From the NCBI RefSeq assembly GCF_010731655.1, contig NZ_AP022619.1, positions 124,001-188,000 on the forward strand: DNA of 64,000 nt, written 5' to 3'. This document shows positions 1 through 13,245 of this stretch, piece after piece (positions within the stretch are counted from its first letter, which is position 1; each line of letters starts with the position of its first letter). Both the position numbers and the translations under genes were made by a program. Under the pieces are notes generated by a model. It did not search any database and was not told where the DNA came from. It saw only the letters and a list, made by a program, of their open reading frames with translations. Source of the DNA: Mycobacterium paraseoulense (GTDB taxonomy: Bacteria > Actinomycetota > Actinomycetes > Mycobacteriales > Mycobacteriaceae).

Positions 1-549
1 TTCGCGGACGCGTCTGCTGCGCAACTCCGTCGCCCGGTCGCGATTGCGGGCCATGGCATCCATCGAGTCGAACGTCGAGCACGACACCGCCCGCCGGCAC
101 GCCGGATGGTCGACCAGCAGGCTGGCGCTGCAGAACCCGTCGAGCTCCTCCATCTCCGGCAGCACCGAGGACCGGTAGAAGTCCAGCGACCGGCTGAGCT
201 GATCGGGCACCACCTTGAGCCAGGTGGCCCGCACGCAGGCCCCCTGGCGGGAGTGATGGTCGCGGTGCAGCAAAGCGATGTCCCATTCCTCGACCCGGGC
301 GCTGCCGTCGAACATCAACGCGGCCTGATCGCGGATCGGGGCGACCCGTTCGGCGCTGGCGCGCATCGCGTCGATGCTGTCCCACGAGCTGGTGGCGATG
401 CAGGTCCCGGACTGCCGGTCGACCAACAGTGACAGTCCGACACACCCGTCGATGCCCTCGAGGGCCGGCATGACGACGTCGCGCACGTGCGCGATCCCGA
501 TGTCGACGGATAAGGGTTGCGCCTGGATGGTGGTAGAGCGTGCGTACAC
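1..549 (-). CDS. Conserved mycobacterial hypothetical protein, Rv2557/Rv2558-like (3' end outside window)
   Basis: Reverse-strand reading from a GTG at 549 runs open to base 1, giving 183 codons; the C-terminus lies outside the window. The start is supported by an AGAGGAGG Shine-Dalgarno about 8 nt upstream. The product begins [20 protein letters not shown] and contains repeated Cys-bearing stretches ([24 protein letters not shown]) that look like a duplicated dimeric alpha-beta-barrel (ABM-like) fold. From memory it is very close to M. tuberculosis Rv2557/Rv2558, which are paralogues of unknown function. It is divergent from the yjbQ-like gene, as in M. tuberculosis. The function is unknown; the dimeric alpha-beta-barrel idea is an inference from the repeats. 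Confidence 0.88.
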   Translation of the reverse strand, partial: MYARSTTIQAQPLSVDIGIAHVRDVVMPALEGIDGCVGLSLLVDRQSGTCIATSSWDSIDAMRASAERVAPIRDQAALMFDGSARVEEWDIALLHRDHHSRQGACVRATWLKVVPDQLSRSLDFYRSSVLPEMEELDGFCSASLLVDHPACRRAVSCSTFDSMDAMARNRDRATELRSRRVRE

Positions 550-699
550 GGCCGGCCTCCTCTGTAGGGGCTTGTATCGAATGGGCCCCGGTGGCGGCCA
601 CCCGGGCCTACCAGTTACCTTCCTCCTGCCCGCGACGCGCCGCAATGCCCTGATGTGGCCGCGCTCACAAACGATTGGCTGGTCACAGTGGGGGCGCCG

Positions 700-705
700 T
701 AGGCT
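700..705 (+). promoter_or_regulatory. -10 box (TAGGCT) of the yjbQ-like gene, leaderless layout
   Basis: TAGGCT matches the mycobacterial TANNNT -10 and lies 8 nt before the ATG at 714, so transcription would begin at or next to the start codon. This decides for ATG 714 over the upstream TTG at 675. Confidence 0.6.
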
Positions 706-713
706 GGTCGGCG

Positions 714-1115
714 ATGCATACCGATGTGCTGGACGTGGACACGACACGGCGCCGCATCGTCGATCTGACCGAGGCGGTGCGGGGCTTCTGCTGGTCGCGC
801 GGCGACGGCCTGTGCAACGTGTTCGTCCCACACGCGACGGCCGGGGTGGCCATCATCGAGACCGGAGCCGGTTCCGACGACGACCTGCTCGACACGCTGG
901 AACGACTGCTCCCGCGCGACGACCGCTACCGGCACTCGCACGGCTCACCGGGCCACGGCGCCGACCACGTGATGCCGGCGCTGGTCGCGCCGTCGGTGAC
1001 GGTTCCGGTTTCCGGCGGTGAGCCGATGCTGGGGACCTGGCAAAGCATCGTGCTGGTCGACCTGAACCGCGACAACCCACAACGCTCGGTGCGGCTGAGC
1101 TTCCTGGAGGGTTAG
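714..1115 (+). CDS. YjbQ/UPF0047 family protein
   Basis: A 133-aa protein of the YjbQ (UPF0047, secondary thiamine-phosphate synthase-like) family, similar to Rv2556c. Visible family hallmarks are the central [12 protein letters not shown] segment, the [14 protein letters not shown] stretch with conserved His/Asp, and the C-terminal [12 protein letters not shown] motif. Family members are small trimeric enzymes, and E. coli YjbQ can complement thiE loss at low efficiency; the physiological substrate here is unknown. I use ATG 714 because a -10 box sits just upstream and the product then has the usual length. It is followed by alaS on the same strand after an 84-nt gap that holds its own -10 (TAGGCT, 1145-1150), so co-transcription is possible but not required. 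Confidence 0.9.
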   Translation: MHTDVLDVDTTRRRIVDLTEAVRGFCWSRGDGLCNVFVPHATAGVAIIETGAGSDDDLLDTLERLLPRDDRYRHSHGSPGHGADHVMPALVAPSVTVPVSGGEPMLGTWQSIVLVDLNRDNPQRSVRLSFLEG

Positions 1116-1199
1116 CGGCCCGGTAGCCCTCCACTGCCGGCGAATAGGCTGGAATAGACGTCCACGCAACGAGCAAACAGGGAAGAAGCGGACCCAACA

Positions 1200-3905
1200 G
1201 TGCAGACACACGAGATCAGGAAGCGGTTTCTTGATCATTTCGTGAAGGCGGGCCACACCGAGGTGCCGAGCGCATCGGTGATTCTCGACGACCCCAACCT
1301 GCTGTTCGTCAACGCGGGCATGGTCCAGTTCGTGCCGTACTTCCTGGGGGCCCGCACACCGCCGTACCCGACGGCCACCAGCATCCAGAAGTGCATCCGC
1401 ACACCCGACATCGACGAGGTGGGCATCACCACCCGGCACAACACCTTCTTCCAGATGGCCGGCAACTTCTCGTTCGGCGACTATTTCAAGCGCCGCGCGA
1501 TCGAGCTGGCGTGGACTCTGCTCACCAAGGGCGTGCCCGAGGGTGGCTATGGCCTGGACCCCGAGAGAATCTGGACGACGGTCTATTTCGACGACGACGA
1601 GGCCGTGCAGCTGTGGCAGGAGATCGCCGGCCTGCCGCCCGAGCGGATCCAGCGGCGCGGCATGGAGGACAACTACTGGTCCATGGGGATCCCCGGGCCG
1701 TGTGGCCCGTCGTCGGAGATCTACTACGACCGGGGGGAAGAGTTCGGGGTGGGCGGCGGCCCGGTGGCCAACGAAGACCGCTACATCGAGATCTGGAACC
1801 TCGTGTTCATGCAGAACGAACGCGGCGAGGGCACCGGCAAGACCGACTTTGAAATCCTGGGGCCGTTGCCCCGCAAGAACATCGACACCGGCATGGGCGT
1901 CGAGCGGGTCGCGTTCATCCTGCAGGGGGTGCACAACGTCTACGAGACCGACCTGCTGCGCCCGGTCATCGATGCGGTGGCCGCCCGCGCGCCGCGCGGC
2001 TATGACGCCGGCGACCACTCCGACGATGTGCGCTACCGGGTCATCGCCGATCACAGCCGCACCGCGGCGATCCTGATCGGTGACGGCGTCACACCGGGCA
2101 ACGACGGGCGCGGGTACGTGCTGCGCCGGCTGCTGCGCCGGGTGATCCGGTCGGCCAAGCTGCTCGACATCGAGGGGCCGATCGTCGGCGAGCTGATGGC
2201 CACCGTGCGGGACGCGATGGGGCCGTCGTATCCCGAACTGGTCGCCGATTACGACCGGATCAGGCGCATCGCCGTCGCCGAGGAGACCGCCTTCAACCGC
2301 ACGCTGGTCGCCGGCTCCAAGCTGTTCGACGAGGTGGCCGGCACCACCAAAGCCGCCGGGGCCAAGGCGATCTCCGGAGCGGACGCCTTCACGCTGCACG
2401 ACACCTACGGCTTCCCGATCGAGCTGACCCTGGAGATGGCCGCCGAGGCCGGCCTGCAGGTCGACGAGATCGGCTTCCGCGAATTGATGGCCGAGCAGCG
2501 TCGCCGGGCCAAGGCCGACGCGGCCGCCCGCAAGCACGCGCACGCCGACCTGAGTGCCTACCGTGAGCTGGTCGATGCGGGCCCCACCGAATTCACCGGA
2601 TTCGACGAATTGTCCTCCGAGGCAAGGATTTTAGGCATCTTCGTCGACGGCAAGCGGGTTCCGGTGGTCACCCACGGCCCGCAAACGGACGGGGCCGGGG
2701 CGCACCAGGTCGAGCTGGTGCTCGACCGCACGCCGCTCTACGCCGAGTCGGGCGGGCAGATCGCCGACGAGGGCACGATCAGCGGAACGGGAGCCTCAGA
2801 GTGCGCCCGCGCGGCGGTCACCGACGTGCAGAAGATCGCCAAAACCCTGTGGGTGCACCGGGTCAACGTCGAGTCCGGGGAGTTCGTGGAGGGCGACACC
2901 GTCGTCGCGGCGGTCGACCCGGAATGGCGTCGCGGCGCCACCCAGGGTCACTCGGGTACCCACATGGTGCACGCGGCGCTGCGACAGGTGCTGGGCCCCA
3001 ACGCCGTTCAGGCGGGTTCGCTGAACCGTCCCGGCTACCTGCGTTTCGACTTCAACTGGCAGGGACCGCTGTCCGAGGACCAACGCACCCAGGTCGAGGA
3101 GGTCACCAACCAGGCCGTGCAGGCCGACTTCGAGGTGCACACGTTCACCGAGCAGCTGGAGAAGGCCAAGGCGATGGGCGCAATGGCGATGTTCGGCGAG
3201 GCCTACCCGGACGAGGTCCGCGTGGTGGAGATCGGCGGGCCGTTCTCGCTGGAGCTCTGCGGTGGCACCCACGTGCACAACTCGGCTCAGATCGGACCGG
3301 TGACCGTCCTGGGCGAATCGTCGGTCGGGTCCGGCGTCCGCCGGGTGGAGGCCTACGTCGGGCTGGACTCGTTCCGCCACCTGGCCAAGGAACGCGCCCT
3401 GATGGCGGGGCTGGCGTCGTCGCTGAAGGTGCCCTCCGACGAGGTGCCGGCCCGGGTGGCCGGCCTGGTGGAGCGGCTCAAGGCCGCCGAGAAGGAGCTC
3501 GAACGCGCCCGGCTGGCCGGCGCGCGCGCCGCGGCGACCAACGCTGCGGCCGGCGCGGAGCGGATCGGTAACGTCCGTGTGGTGGCGCAACGGATGTCGG
3601 CGGGGATGACGGCCGGCGACCTGCGTTCCCTGGTGGGTGACATCCGCGGCAAGCTCGGCAGCGATCCCGCGGTGGTGGCGCTGATCGCGGAGGGCGAGGG
3701 CGGCAGCGTGCCGTACGCGGTCGCTGCGAACCCCGCCGCCCAGGACCTCGGAATCCGCGCCAACGACCTGATCAAGCAGCTGGCCGCGACCGTCGACGGC
3801 CGCGGCGGGGGCAAACCGGACCTGGCCCAGGGTTCGGGGAAGGACCCGACCCGCATCGACGCGGCGCTCGAAGCGATCCGCTCCGAGATAGCGCGGGTCG
3901 GTTGA
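1200..3905 (+). CDS. alaS: Alanine--tRNA ligase
   Basis: A 901-aa cytosolic class II aminoacyl-tRNA synthetase that charges tRNA-Ala. The N-terminal half is the catalytic core ([15 protein letters not shown], then [16 protein letters not shown], then the R-rich [14 protein letters not shown] region). The editing domain carries HSGTH at about residues 583-587 and CGGTH at about 685-689, the paired zinc/editing motifs of AlaRS. A coiled-coil region and the C-Ala domain follow. Length matches the mycobacterial family (about 900 aa). The GTG start at 1200 follows a GGGAAGAAG Shine-Dalgarno. The ruvX start codon directly abuts the alaS TGA, so alaS heads an alaS-ruvX-mltG-aroE operon. Confidence 0.99.
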   Translation: MQTHEIRKRFLDHFVKAGHTEVPSASVILDDPNLLFVNAGMVQFVPYFLGARTPPYPTATSIQKCIRTPDIDEVGITTRHNTFFQMAGNFSFGDYFKRRAIELAWTLLTKGVPEGGYGLDPERIWTTVYFDDDEAVQLWQEIAGLPPERIQRRGMEDNYWSMGIPGPCGPSSEIYYDRGEEFGVGGGPVANEDRYIEIWNLVFMQNERGEGTGKTDFEILGPLPRKNIDTGMGVERVAFILQGVHNVYETDLLRPVIDAVAARAPRGYDAGDHSDDVRYRVIADHSRTAAILIGDGVTPGNDGRGYVLRRLLRRVIRSAKLLDIEGPIVGELMATVRDAMGPSYPELVADYDRIRRIAVAEETAFNRTLVAGSKLFDEVAGTTKAAGAKAISGADAFTLHDTYGFPIELTLEMAAEAGLQVDEIGFRELMAEQRRRAKADAAARKHAHADLSAYRELVDAGPTEFTGFDELSSEARILGIFVDGKRVPVVTHGPQTDGAGAHQVELVLDRTPLYAESGGQIADEGTISGTGASECARAAVTDVQKIAKTLWVHRVNVESGEFVEGDTVVAAVDPEWRRGATQGHSGTHMVHAALRQVLGPNAVQAGSLNRPGYLRFDFNWQGPLSEDQRTQVEEVTNQAVQADFEVHTFTEQLEKAKAMGAMAMFGEAYPDEVRVVEIGGPFSLELCGGTHVHNSAQIGPVTVLGESSVGSGVRRVEAYVGLDSFRHLAKERALMAGLASSLKVPSDEVPARVAGLVERLKAAEKELERARLAGARAAATNAAAGAERIGNVRVVAQRMSAGMTAGDLRSLVGDIRGKLGSDPAVVALIAEGEGGSVPYAVAANPAAQDLGIRANDLIKQLAATVDGRGGGKPDLAQGSGKDPTRIDAALEAIRSEIARVG

Positions 3906-4415
3906 GTGGTTCCCGTACAGCATCGCTTGCCCGACCGGCCGGGCGACCCTGACCAGGATCCCGGACGCGGACGACGGATCGGCATCGACGTCGGCAGTGT
4001 GCGTATCGGCGTCGCCTGCAGCGACCCCGACGGCATCCTGGCCACGCCGGTGGAAACCGTGCGCCGCGACCGCTCCGGCAAACACGTGCGGCGGCTGGCC
4101 GAGCTGGCCGCGGAGCTCGGGGCGGTCGAGGTGGTCGTCGGGCTGCCGCGGACGCTGGCCGACCGCACCGGCCCGTCGGCGATCGACGCCATGGAGCTGG
4201 CCGAGACGCTCGCCCAGCGGATCGCCCCCACACCCGTGCGGCTGGCCGACGAGCGCCTGACCACCGTCAGCGCGCAGCGGTCGCTGCGCGCGGCCGGTGT
4301 GCGCGCCAGAGAGCAGCGGGCGGTGATCGACCAGGCGGCCGCGGTGGCCATCCTGCAGAGCTGGCTCGATCAACGGCGCGCCACCTTATCGGCGGGGGAG
4401 CGCACCGATGGTTGA
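3906..4415 (+). CDS. ruvX: Putative pre-16S rRNA nuclease / Holliday junction resolvase-like YqgF
   Basis: A 169-aa RNase H-fold YqgF/RuvX protein. The first catalytic Asp sits in [15 protein letters not shown] at about residues 26-40, followed by the conserved VVGLPRTL segment, the DERLTTVSA motif, and the C-terminal acidic motif [15 protein letters not shown]. In E. coli, YqgF processes the 16S rRNA 5' end; M. tuberculosis RuvX (Rv2554c) has been described as a Holliday junction resolvase. Which role dominates here cannot be read from sequence. The GTG start touches the alaS stop codon, and the 3' end overlaps mltG by 8 nt, so the gene is translationally coupled on both sides. Confidence 0.95.
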   Translation: MVPVQHRLPDRPGDPDQDPGRGRRIGIDVGSVRIGVACSDPDGILATPVETVRRDRSGKHVRRLAELAAELGAVEVVVGLPRTLADRTGPSAIDAMELAETLAQRIAPTPVRLADERLTTVSAQRSLRAAGVRAREQRAVIDQAAAVAILQSWLDQRRATLSAGERTDG

Positions 4416-5649
4416 CAGCGCACGGCGCCCGCGGGCCGAGCCCGAGGCGGTCGGTTCGTCGCGAAAGCGCAGCCGCGTCGCCCGGAACCGGGCCGAGCGG
4501 GGGCGTCGCCGCCGGCGGTTCGCCGGCAAGATCGTGCTCGCGGTCGTCGCCGTCGTCGTGCTGGTGGGGGTTTTCATCGGCGCCAAGCTCTGGCACACGG
4601 TGTTCGGATCCGGCGACGACTACACCGGGAGCGGCACGCGCGACATCGTGATCCAGATCAAGGACGGCGACTCGACGACCATGGTCGGGGAGACGCTGCA
4701 GCACGAGCAGGTGGTCAAGACCGTCCGGGCATTCGTCAACGCCGCGCACGGCAACAGCAAGATCTCCTCGATCCAGCCCGGCTTCTACCGGGTGCGCACC
4801 GAAATCCCGGCGGCCAGCGCCGTCGCCCGGCTGGCCGACCCGAACAACCGGGTGGGCCGGCTGGTGATCCCGGAGGGCCGTCAGCTCGACGACACCACCG
4901 ACATGAAGACCAACAAGGTGACCCCGGGCATCCTGACGCTGATCTCCCGCTCCACGTGCGTGACCCTGGACGGCAACCAGCGCTGCGTCGCCGTGGAGGA
5001 GCTGCGGGCGGCCGCGACCAACAGCACCCCCGCCGCGCTGGCGGTGCCGCCGTGGGCCGTCGAGCCGTTCACCGAGCTCGGCAAGGACCATCGCCGGATC
5101 GAGGGCCTGATCGCACCGGGCACCTTCAACGTCGACCCGTCGGCCTCGGCCGAGACGATCCTGTCCGGCCTGATCAGCGCCGGCGCGGTCGAGTACGTGA
5201 AGTCCGGGCTGGTGGACACCGCCCAGGCGATGGGGCTGTCGCCCTACGACATTTTGGTGGTGGCGTCGCTGGTGGAGCAGGAGTCCAAATCGCAGGACTT
5301 CGCGAAGGTCGCCCAGGTCATCTACAACCGCCTGCACGCCCACCACACGCTGGAATTCGACTCGACGGTCAACTACCCGCTGGACCGCCGCGAGGTGGCC
5401 ACCACCGACGCCGACCGGGCCCAGAAGACGCCGTGGAACACCTACGTGTCGCAGGGTCTGCCGGCGACGGCGATCTGTTCGCCCGGCGTCGACGCGCTGC
5501 ACGCCGCCGAGCATCCCGAGCCCGGGGACTGGTTGTACTTCGTCACCATCGACGCCCAGGGCACGACGCTGTTCACCAAGGATTATCAGCAGCACCTGGC
5601 CAATATCGAGCTGGCTAAGCGCAACGGTGTCCTCGACAGCGCGCGCTGA
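4408..5649 (+). CDS. mltG: Endolytic peptidoglycan transglycosylase MltG
   Basis: A 413-aa MltG/YceG-family protein (Rv2553c-like). The basic N-terminus ([19 protein letters not shown]) precedes one membrane segment around residues 38-60 ([20 protein letters not shown]), so it is a membrane-anchored periplasm-facing enzyme. The catalytic region shows [20 protein letters not shown], with the family's active-site Glu, then VIYNRL and the C-terminal [15 protein letters not shown] block. MltG cleaves nascent glycan strands and helps set strand length. It overlaps ruvX upstream and aroE downstream by 23 nt. The position between alaS/ruvX and the aro genes is conserved in mycobacteria. Confidence 0.95.
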   Translation: MVDSARRPRAEPEAVGSSRKRSRVARNRAERGRRRRRFAGKIVLAVVAVVVLVGVFIGAKLWHTVFGSGDDYTGSGTRDIVIQIKDGDSTTMVGETLQHEQVVKTVRAFVNAAHGNSKISSIQPGFYRVRTEIPAASAVARLADPNNRVGRLVIPEGRQLDDTTDMKTNKVTPGILTLISRSTCVTLDGNQRCVAVEELRAAATNSTPAALAVPPWAVEPFTELGKDHRRIEGLIAPGTFNVDPSASAETILSGLISAGAVEYVKSGLVDTAQAMGLSPYDILVVASLVEQESKSQDFAKVAQVIYNRLHAHHTLEFDSTVNYPLDRREVATTDADRAQKTPWNTYVSQGLPATAICSPGVDALHAAEHPEPGDWLYFVTIDAQGTTLFTKDYQQHLANIELAKRNGVLDSAR

Positions 5650-6454
5650 CGGCGGAGCCCGAAAGGCGGCGGTGCTCGGCAAGCCGGTCGCCCACTCGAA
5701 GTCCCCGCAACTGCACCTGGCCGCCTACCGGGCGCTGGGGCTGCCCGACTGGACCTACGAGCGCATCGAGTGCGACGCCGAGCGGCTGCCCGCGGTCGTC
5801 GGCGGGTTCGGCCCCGAGTGGGTCGGGGTGTCGGTGACGATGCCCGGCAAGTTCGCCGCGCTGCGGTTCGCCGACGAGCGCACCGAACGCGCCGAGCGGG
5901 TCGGGTCGGCCAACACCCTGGTCCGCACGTCGGCGGGCTGGCGGGCCGACAACACCGACATCGACGGCGTCGCGGGGGCGCTGGCGTCACAAGGGGAAGC
6001 GGACGGGCCGGCGCTGGTCTGTGGATCGGGCGGCACCGCGCCGGCGGCCGTCCTGGGGCTGGCCCAACTGGGCGTCAGCGCCATCACCGTCGTCGCGCGC
6101 AACCCCGACAAGGCGGCCCGGCTGGTGGAACTCGGCATGGGGATCGGGGTGCCGACGCGGTTCGTCGGTCTGGACAGCGACGGGCTGGCCGGCGCGGTGG
6201 CCGGCGCGGAGGTGCTGGTCAGCACCATCCCCGCGGACGTCGCGGCCCGGTACGCGGACACCTTCGCGCCGATCCCGGTGCTGCTCGACGCCGTCTACGA
6301 CCCGTGGCCCACGCCGCTGGCCGCCGCGGTGGCCGCCGCCGGCGGCCGCGTGATCAGCGGGCTGCAGATGCTGCTGCACCAGGCGTTCACCCAAGTCGAG
6401 CTATTCACAGGGCTCCCGGCGCCGCGCGAGGCCATGGCCGCCGCCCTGGCCTAA
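5627..6454 (+). CDS. aroE: Shikimate dehydrogenase (NADP-dependent)
   Basis: A 275-aa AroE that reduces 3-dehydroshikimate to shikimate. The N-terminal shikimate-binding part shows [17 protein letters not shown] and [16 protein letters not shown], whose Lys is the catalytic lysine. NTDIDG carries the paired catalytic Asp, and [10 protein letters not shown] is the Rossmann nucleotide loop. The GTG start at 5627 lies inside the mltG 3' end (23-nt overlap); other in-frame starts cannot be excluded. It is the first shikimate gene of the cluster and lies about 500 bp before the aroC-aroK-aroB-aroQ run, with only the prepilin peptidase gene between. Confidence 0.96.
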   Translation: MSSTARADGGARKAAVLGKPVAHSKSPQLHLAAYRALGLPDWTYERIECDAERLPAVVGGFGPEWVGVSVTMPGKFAALRFADERTERAERVGSANTLVRTSAGWRADNTDIDGVAGALASQGEADGPALVCGSGGTAPAAVLGLAQLGVSAITVVARNPDKAARLVELGMGIGVPTRFVGLDSDGLAGAVAGAEVLVSTIPADVAARYADTFAPIPVLLDAVYDPWPTPLAAAVAAAGGRVISGLQMLLHQAFTQVELFTGLPAPREAMAAALA

Positions 6455-6465
6455 CGTCGCACCGC

Positions 6466-6900
6466 ATGCGGGTGACGGCGGCGGTGGTGGTGCTGGCCTG
6501 GCTGGCGGTGCTGAGCGGCTACGACGTCCGCGAGCGCCGGTTACCGAATCTGTTGACGCTGCCCGGCGCCGCGGCGATCCTGCTGGCGGCGGCCGGGGCC
6601 GGGCGCGGCTGGCCCGCGCTCGCCGGGGCGGCGGCGCTGACCGCGACCTATCTGGCGGTGCACCTGGTGGCCCCGGCGGGGATGGGCGCCGGGGACGTCA
6701 AGCTCGCGATCGGCCTGGGAGCGCTGGCCGGCTGTTTCGGCGCCGGGGTGTGGTTCCTGGCGGCGCTGGCCGCGCCGCTGCTGACCGTGACCTGGGCCCT
6801 GGCGGGCCGGCTCGTCGGCGGCGCGGGCGCCGCGCCGCTGCCGCACGGCCCGTCGATGTGCGTGGCCACCGCCGCCGCGATCGGGCTGGTTCTCGTGTGA
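6466..6900 (+). CDS. Small A24-family prepilin-peptidase-like membrane protease
   Basis: A 144-aa, very hydrophobic protein with about five membrane segments (Rv2551c-like). The aspartic protease signature of type IV prepilin peptidases is present. The first Asp is in [10 protein letters not shown] near residue 17, and the GxGD motif is in [20 protein letters not shown]. It lacks the N-terminal cytoplasmic methyltransferase domain of PilD-type enzymes, as is usual for actinobacterial TadV/CpaA-like proteases. It likely processes Flp/Tad pilins, but no pilin gene is in this window. ATG 6466 begins 11 nt after the aroE stop. It sits between aroE and aroC; in M. tuberculosis, toxin-antitoxin genes occupy the downstream interval and are absent here. 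Confidence 0.88.
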   Translation: MRVTAAVVVLAWLAVLSGYDVRERRLPNLLTLPGAAAILLAAAGAGRGWPALAGAAALTATYLAVHLVAPAGMGAGDVKLAIGLGALAGCFGAGVWFLAALAAPLLTVTWALAGRLVGGAGAAPLPHGPSMCVATAAAIGLVLV

Positions 6901-6956
6901 CCCGGAGGCGGCGCGCGGATTTAAGCCCGCCGGGGCACACATGGGAAGATGATCGG

Positions 6957-10247
<3,291 letters not shown>

Positions 10248-10248
10248 G

Positions 10249-10270
10249 TGTACTCGGCCACGAGGTTGGT
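10249..10270 (+). repeat. Left terminal inverted repeat of the IS element
   Basis: 22 bp, identical to the reverse complement of 11304-11325. The last base also forms part of the transposase stop codon (10270-10272 on the minus strand). Confidence 0.92.
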
Positions 10271-11220
10271 CACAGTCGGCTGATGGGTGGTAGTCCGTCG
10301 AGTGCGCTGTGGCGTCGTTGAGTGTTGTAGAACTCGAGCCATGGGGCAAGGGCGTTTGCCCGCTCGGCGTTGGAGGTAAAAACTCTGCGGTAGCACCACT
10401 CGGTTTGCAGGGTGCGGTTGAATCTCTCTACCTTGCCGTTCTGCCAGGGGCAGTGCGGTTTGATGAACAGATGCCTGGTGCTGAGCTGGGCAATAACGGC
10501 TGCCACAGCAGCTGACCGACGATAGCTGAGATGGTTGTCGGTGATGATGCGTTCGATGCGTGAAATGCCTTGCGCCACAAAATAGTCAGCGGCCCGCTCG
10601 ATGAAGCCCGCACACGTTGGACCTTTCTCGTCGGGCAGGATCTCGGAATAGGCGAGTCGGCTGTGGTCATCGACCATCGAGTGCACGTAGTCATAGCCGT
10701 TGCCGCGGCCGCGGACCTCTTCGCTGCGCCCATGAGCTCGCCACCCACCACCGTCGGGGATGCGGCTGAGTTTCTTGACATCGACGTGGACCAATTCGCC
10801 GGGACGGTCTCGCTCGTAGCGCACCGCGGTAGCCTTCGCGGCCTTGATCACCGCTCCCGTCATCGGATCACAGTCACGCAGGTAGGGCTGGCCGTGGCGG
10901 CGCAAGATGCGTCCGACCGTGCGGGCCGGCACTCCCAATTCTGGACCCAGCCAATCCGGGCCACGCCGATGCTCACGGCGTGCCGCCAGGACCTGCTGCT
11001 CAACAGCCGCCGGTGTGCGCCGGGGTGAGCAGTGCGGACGCGAGGACCGATCAAACAGCCCGACTGATCCCTCAGCGGCATAACGGCTGATCCAGGTGTG
11101 GACACACTTGCGGGAGATTCCCATCGCCTCAGCGATCTGGGCTTGCTTCCATCCGCTTTGGTGACGTTCGACGATGAGCAGTCGACCATGAAACGTCGTG
11201 CGGGCATTACGGTGGGACAC
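10270..11220 (-). CDS. IS481-family transposase
   Basis: A 316-aa DDE transposase. The N-terminus holds a helix-turn-helix (WKQAQIAEAMGISRKCVHTW, about residues 25-44) and a second DNA-binding segment. The integrase core starts at GELVHVDVKKL with the first Asp. The second Asp is in RIITDN, and the Glu is in WQNGKVERFNRTLQTEW, followed by WLEFYNTQRRHSAL, typical of the IS481/rve group. All three catalytic acids are present. GTG 11220 is chosen because GGAGG lies 6 nt upstream; a longer upstream reading frame lacks such a signal. It fills the element completely, its stop lying at the edge of the left repeat. Confidence 0.93.
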   Translation of the reverse strand: MSHRNARTTFHGRLLIVERHQSGWKQAQIAEAMGISRKCVHTWISRYAAEGSVGLFDRSSRPHCSPRRTPAAVEQQVLAARREHRRGPDWLGPELGVPARTVGRILRRHGQPYLRDCDPMTGAVIKAAKATAVRYERDRPGELVHVDVKKLSRIPDGGGWRAHGRSEEVRGRGNGYDYVHSMVDDHSRLAYSEILPDEKGPTCAGFIERAADYFVAQGISRIERIITDNHLSYRRSAAVAAVIAQLSTRHLFIKPHCPWQNGKVERFNRTLQTEWCYRRVFTSNAERANALAPWLEFYNTQRRHSALDGLPPISRL

Positions 11221-11303
11221 GAGAACCTCCGGAGCAGGTATGGGCCTTCGACAAGCCACACCCCACCCGGGGGTTCTCCTCACATCAAGCCGACACGCCT
11301 GCT

Positions 11304-11325
11304 ACCAACCTCGTGGCCGAGTACA
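11304..11325 (-). repeat. Right terminal inverted repeat of the IS element
   Basis: 22 bp, the exact reverse complement of 10249-10270, reading ACCAACCTCGTGGCCGAGTA then CA on the plus strand. Confidence 0.92.
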
Positions 11326-11331
11326 GCTAGG
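11326..11331. repeat. Target-site duplication of the IS element, right copy (GCTAGG)
   Basis: Identical to 10243-10248. It contains the stop codon (CTA on plus = TAG on minus, 11327-11329) of the convergent membrane protein gene, so duplication of the target restored the stop of both neighbouring genes. Confidence 0.92.
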
Positions 11332-12043
11332 CCTTACCCGATTCGGGCGTGGTGTGCTCGTCGCCGGGCTTGCGGATCACCTCGGTTTTGGGGTCGTCCT
11401 CAGTCTTGGCGATCGTTTCGGTGGGGGCGTCACGCTCGGCCGTTTCGGTGGGTGCCTCGCGCTCGGCCGTGGCGACCGCCGCGGTCCGCTCCTCGTGCTG
11501 CGCTCCGGCCGCGGGGATCTCCCCGGTCGGCGCGTCGTCACCGCGCACCGCCGAGAACACGTCGGTGTCACTGTCGCGCCCTTGCTTGTCGCCGAGGCCG
11601 TGGCGCTTCTCCGGCTCCTTCTCGTACTGCCGGTCGATCCGCCACCGGCCGATGGTGACGCCGATGATCCCGGGCAGGAACACGCACAGCGCGGTGAACG
11701 CCGCGAACGTGGTCAGTTCGTTGATCAGCCCGCCGGTGTAGAGGCCCTTGTACACCAGCGCGATGAGCCAGGAGACGGCGCCGGACAGGACGCCGGCCAC
11801 CAGGCCGGCCAGCAGCCAGGTCATCGCCAGGTCGCGGCGCCGGTCGGGGTCCCGGTTCTCGTTGGCGTCGGCCCGGCCGTCGAGCACCCCCCATACGGCC
11901 ACGCCGATGATGAACAGCAGGAGCAGCACCACGCTGAAAAGCCCGGCCTGCGTCTGCCACGCGTTGATCAACGCGCCTTGGAACAATCGCACCACTACCA
12001 TCGCCGCGGCGTAGACCAATCCGCGCAGCATCCAGGACCTCAT
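11327..12043 (-). CDS. Four-helix membrane protein, B-4DMT-like (Rv2536-like)
   Basis: A 238-aa integral membrane protein with about four hydrophobic helices in the first 140 residues (including AGLFSVVLLLLFIIGVAVWG, LLAGLVAGVLSGAVSWLIAL and FAAFTALCVFLPGIIGVTIG). A long charged C-terminal tail rich in Glu, Thr and Ala follows (AEREAPTETAERDAPTET). It matches Rv2536 from memory, a family sometimes labelled B-4DMT transporter; the substrate is unknown. ATG 12043 is preferred over a TTG at 12049. Its stop codon lies in the right IS target duplication; before the insertion its stop overlapped that of aroQ. Confidence 0.85.
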   Translation of the reverse strand: MRSWMLRGLVYAAAMVVVRLFQGALINAWQTQAGLFSVVLLLLFIIGVAVWGVLDGRADANENRDPDRRRDLAMTWLLAGLVAGVLSGAVSWLIALVYKGLYTGGLINELTTFAAFTALCVFLPGIIGVTIGRWRIDRQYEKEPEKRHGLGDKQGRDSDTDVFSAVRGDDAPTGEIPAAGAQHEERTAAVATAEREAPTETAERDAPTETIAKTEDDPKTEVIRKPGDEHTTPESGKA

Positions 12044-12062
12044 GGGCAATCAGCGTAGCGAG

Positions 12063-12068
12063 TACCGT
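12063..12068 (+). promoter_or_regulatory. -10 box (TACCGT) of pepQ, leaderless layout
   Basis: TACCGT fits TANNNT and is 8 nt before the pepQ GTG start at 12077. Confidence 0.5.
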
Positions 12069-12076
12069 CAAGGGTC

Positions 12077-13195
12077 GTGACACATTCTCAGCGTCGGGAC
12101 AATCTGAAAGCGCAAATCGGGGCCGTTGGACTGGACGCGATGCTGGTCAGCGACCTGAACAACGTCCGCTACCTGTCCGGCTTCACCGGGTCGAACGGCG
12201 CGTTGCTGGTTTTCGCCGACGATCGCGGCCCGGTGCTGGCCACCGACGGCCGGTATCGCACCCAGGCCGCCGAGCAGGCGCCGGGACTCGAGATCGCCAT
12301 CGAGCGCGCCCTGGGACGCCACCTCGTCGGCCGGGCGGCCGAGGGCGGTGTGCAGAGGCTGGGCTTCGAAAGCAACGTGGTGACCGTCGACGCGTTCGAC
12401 GCCCTGACCAGCGAGCTCGGTGAACGTAAGGCGGCCACCGAGCTGGTGCGGGCCGCCGGCACCGTCGAGGGGCTGCGTGAGGTCAAGGACGACGGCGAGG
12501 TGGCGCTGCTGCGGCTGGCCTGCGAGGCGGCCGACGCCGCGCTCGCGGAGCTGGTGGAGCGAGGCGGCCTGCGGCCCGGGCGGACCGAGCGGGAGGTGAG
12601 CCGCGAGCTGGAGGCCCTGATGCTCGACCACGGCGCCGACGCCATCTCCTTCGAGACCATCGTTGCCGCCGGCCCCAACTCGGCGATCCCGCATCACCGC
12701 CCCACCGACGCGGCCCTGGCGACGGGCGATTTCGTCAAGATCGACTTCGGCGCGCTGGTGGGCGGCTATCACTCCGACATGACCCGCACCTTCGTGCTCG
12801 GCAAGGCCGCCGACTGGCAACTCGAGATCTACCGGCTGGTCGCCGACGCGCAGCGGGCCGGCCGCGAGGCGCTCCGCCCGGGCGCAAGCCTGCGTGACGT
12901 CGACGGCGCCGCGCGCCGGCTGATCGTCGATGCGGGCTACGGCGAGCACTTCGGCCACGGGCTGGGGCACGGCGTGGGGTTACAGATCCACGAGGCGCCG
13001 GGAATCGGTGCCACGTCCACCGGCACGCTGCTGGCGGGCTCCGTCGTGACCGTCGAACCGGGCGTCTACCTGCCCGGTCGCGGCGGCGTGCGGATCGAGG
13101 ACACCCTGGTCGTGCCCGGCGAGACGGCGGCGACCGGCGGGCGGGCACCGGAACTGCTGACCAGGTTCCCCAAGGAGCTGGCCGTTCTCGGCTAG
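12077..13195 (+). CDS. pepQ: M24-family Xaa-Pro dipeptidase/aminopeptidase
   Basis: A 372-aa pita-bread metallopeptidase (Rv2535c-like) that removes residues next to proline. The N-terminal creatinase-like domain carries VSDLNNVRYLSGFTGSNG. The C-terminal catalytic domain carries the metal ligands: Asp in VKIDFGALVGGYHSDMTRTF, His in HFGHGLGHGVGLQIHE, Glu in VTVEPGVYLPG, and Glu in GGVRIEDTLVV. Length equals the M. tuberculosis protein. It is divergent from the membrane protein gene across a 33-bp gap. Confidence 0.95.
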   Translation: MTHSQRRDNLKAQIGAVGLDAMLVSDLNNVRYLSGFTGSNGALLVFADDRGPVLATDGRYRTQAAEQAPGLEIAIERALGRHLVGRAAEGGVQRLGFESNVVTVDAFDALTSELGERKAATELVRAAGTVEGLREVKDDGEVALLRLACEAADAALAELVERGGLRPGRTEREVSRELEALMLDHGADAISFETIVAAGPNSAIPHHRPTDAALATGDFVKIDFGALVGGYHSDMTRTFVLGKAADWQLEIYRLVADAQRAGREALRPGASLRDVDGAARRLIVDAGYGEHFGHGLGHGVGLQIHEAPGIGATSTGTLLAGSVVTVEPGVYLPGRGGVRIEDTLVVPGETAATGGRAPELLTRFPKELAVLG

Positions 13196-13245
13196 GCAAA
13201 CCGCGCCATTTGGCGGGCCGGGGCCCCGGGGTAAAGTCGGGTGGC

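Larger units (their letters stand above)
10249..11325 (-). mobile_element. Intact IS481-family insertion sequence, 1077 bp
   Basis: The element is bounded by perfect 22-bp inverted repeats: the left end 10249-10270 (TGTACTCGGCCACGAGGTTG then GT) matches the reverse complement of 11304-11325. It is flanked by a 6-bp direct duplication GCTAGG. One transposase gene fills it on the minus strand. Similarity between the two ends resumes further inward (GTCGGCT then GATG). Perfect ends, an intact transposase and a perfect target duplication point to a recent, probably still mobile, insertion. Family assignment rests on the one-ORF DDE architecture. Confidence 0.95.

Noticed and set aside
945..2543. 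532-aa minus-strand ORF antisense to alaS
   Set aside because: It mirrors the high-GC codon pattern of alaS, is rich in Arg/His/Gly/Val with no recognisable domain, and alaS is certain.
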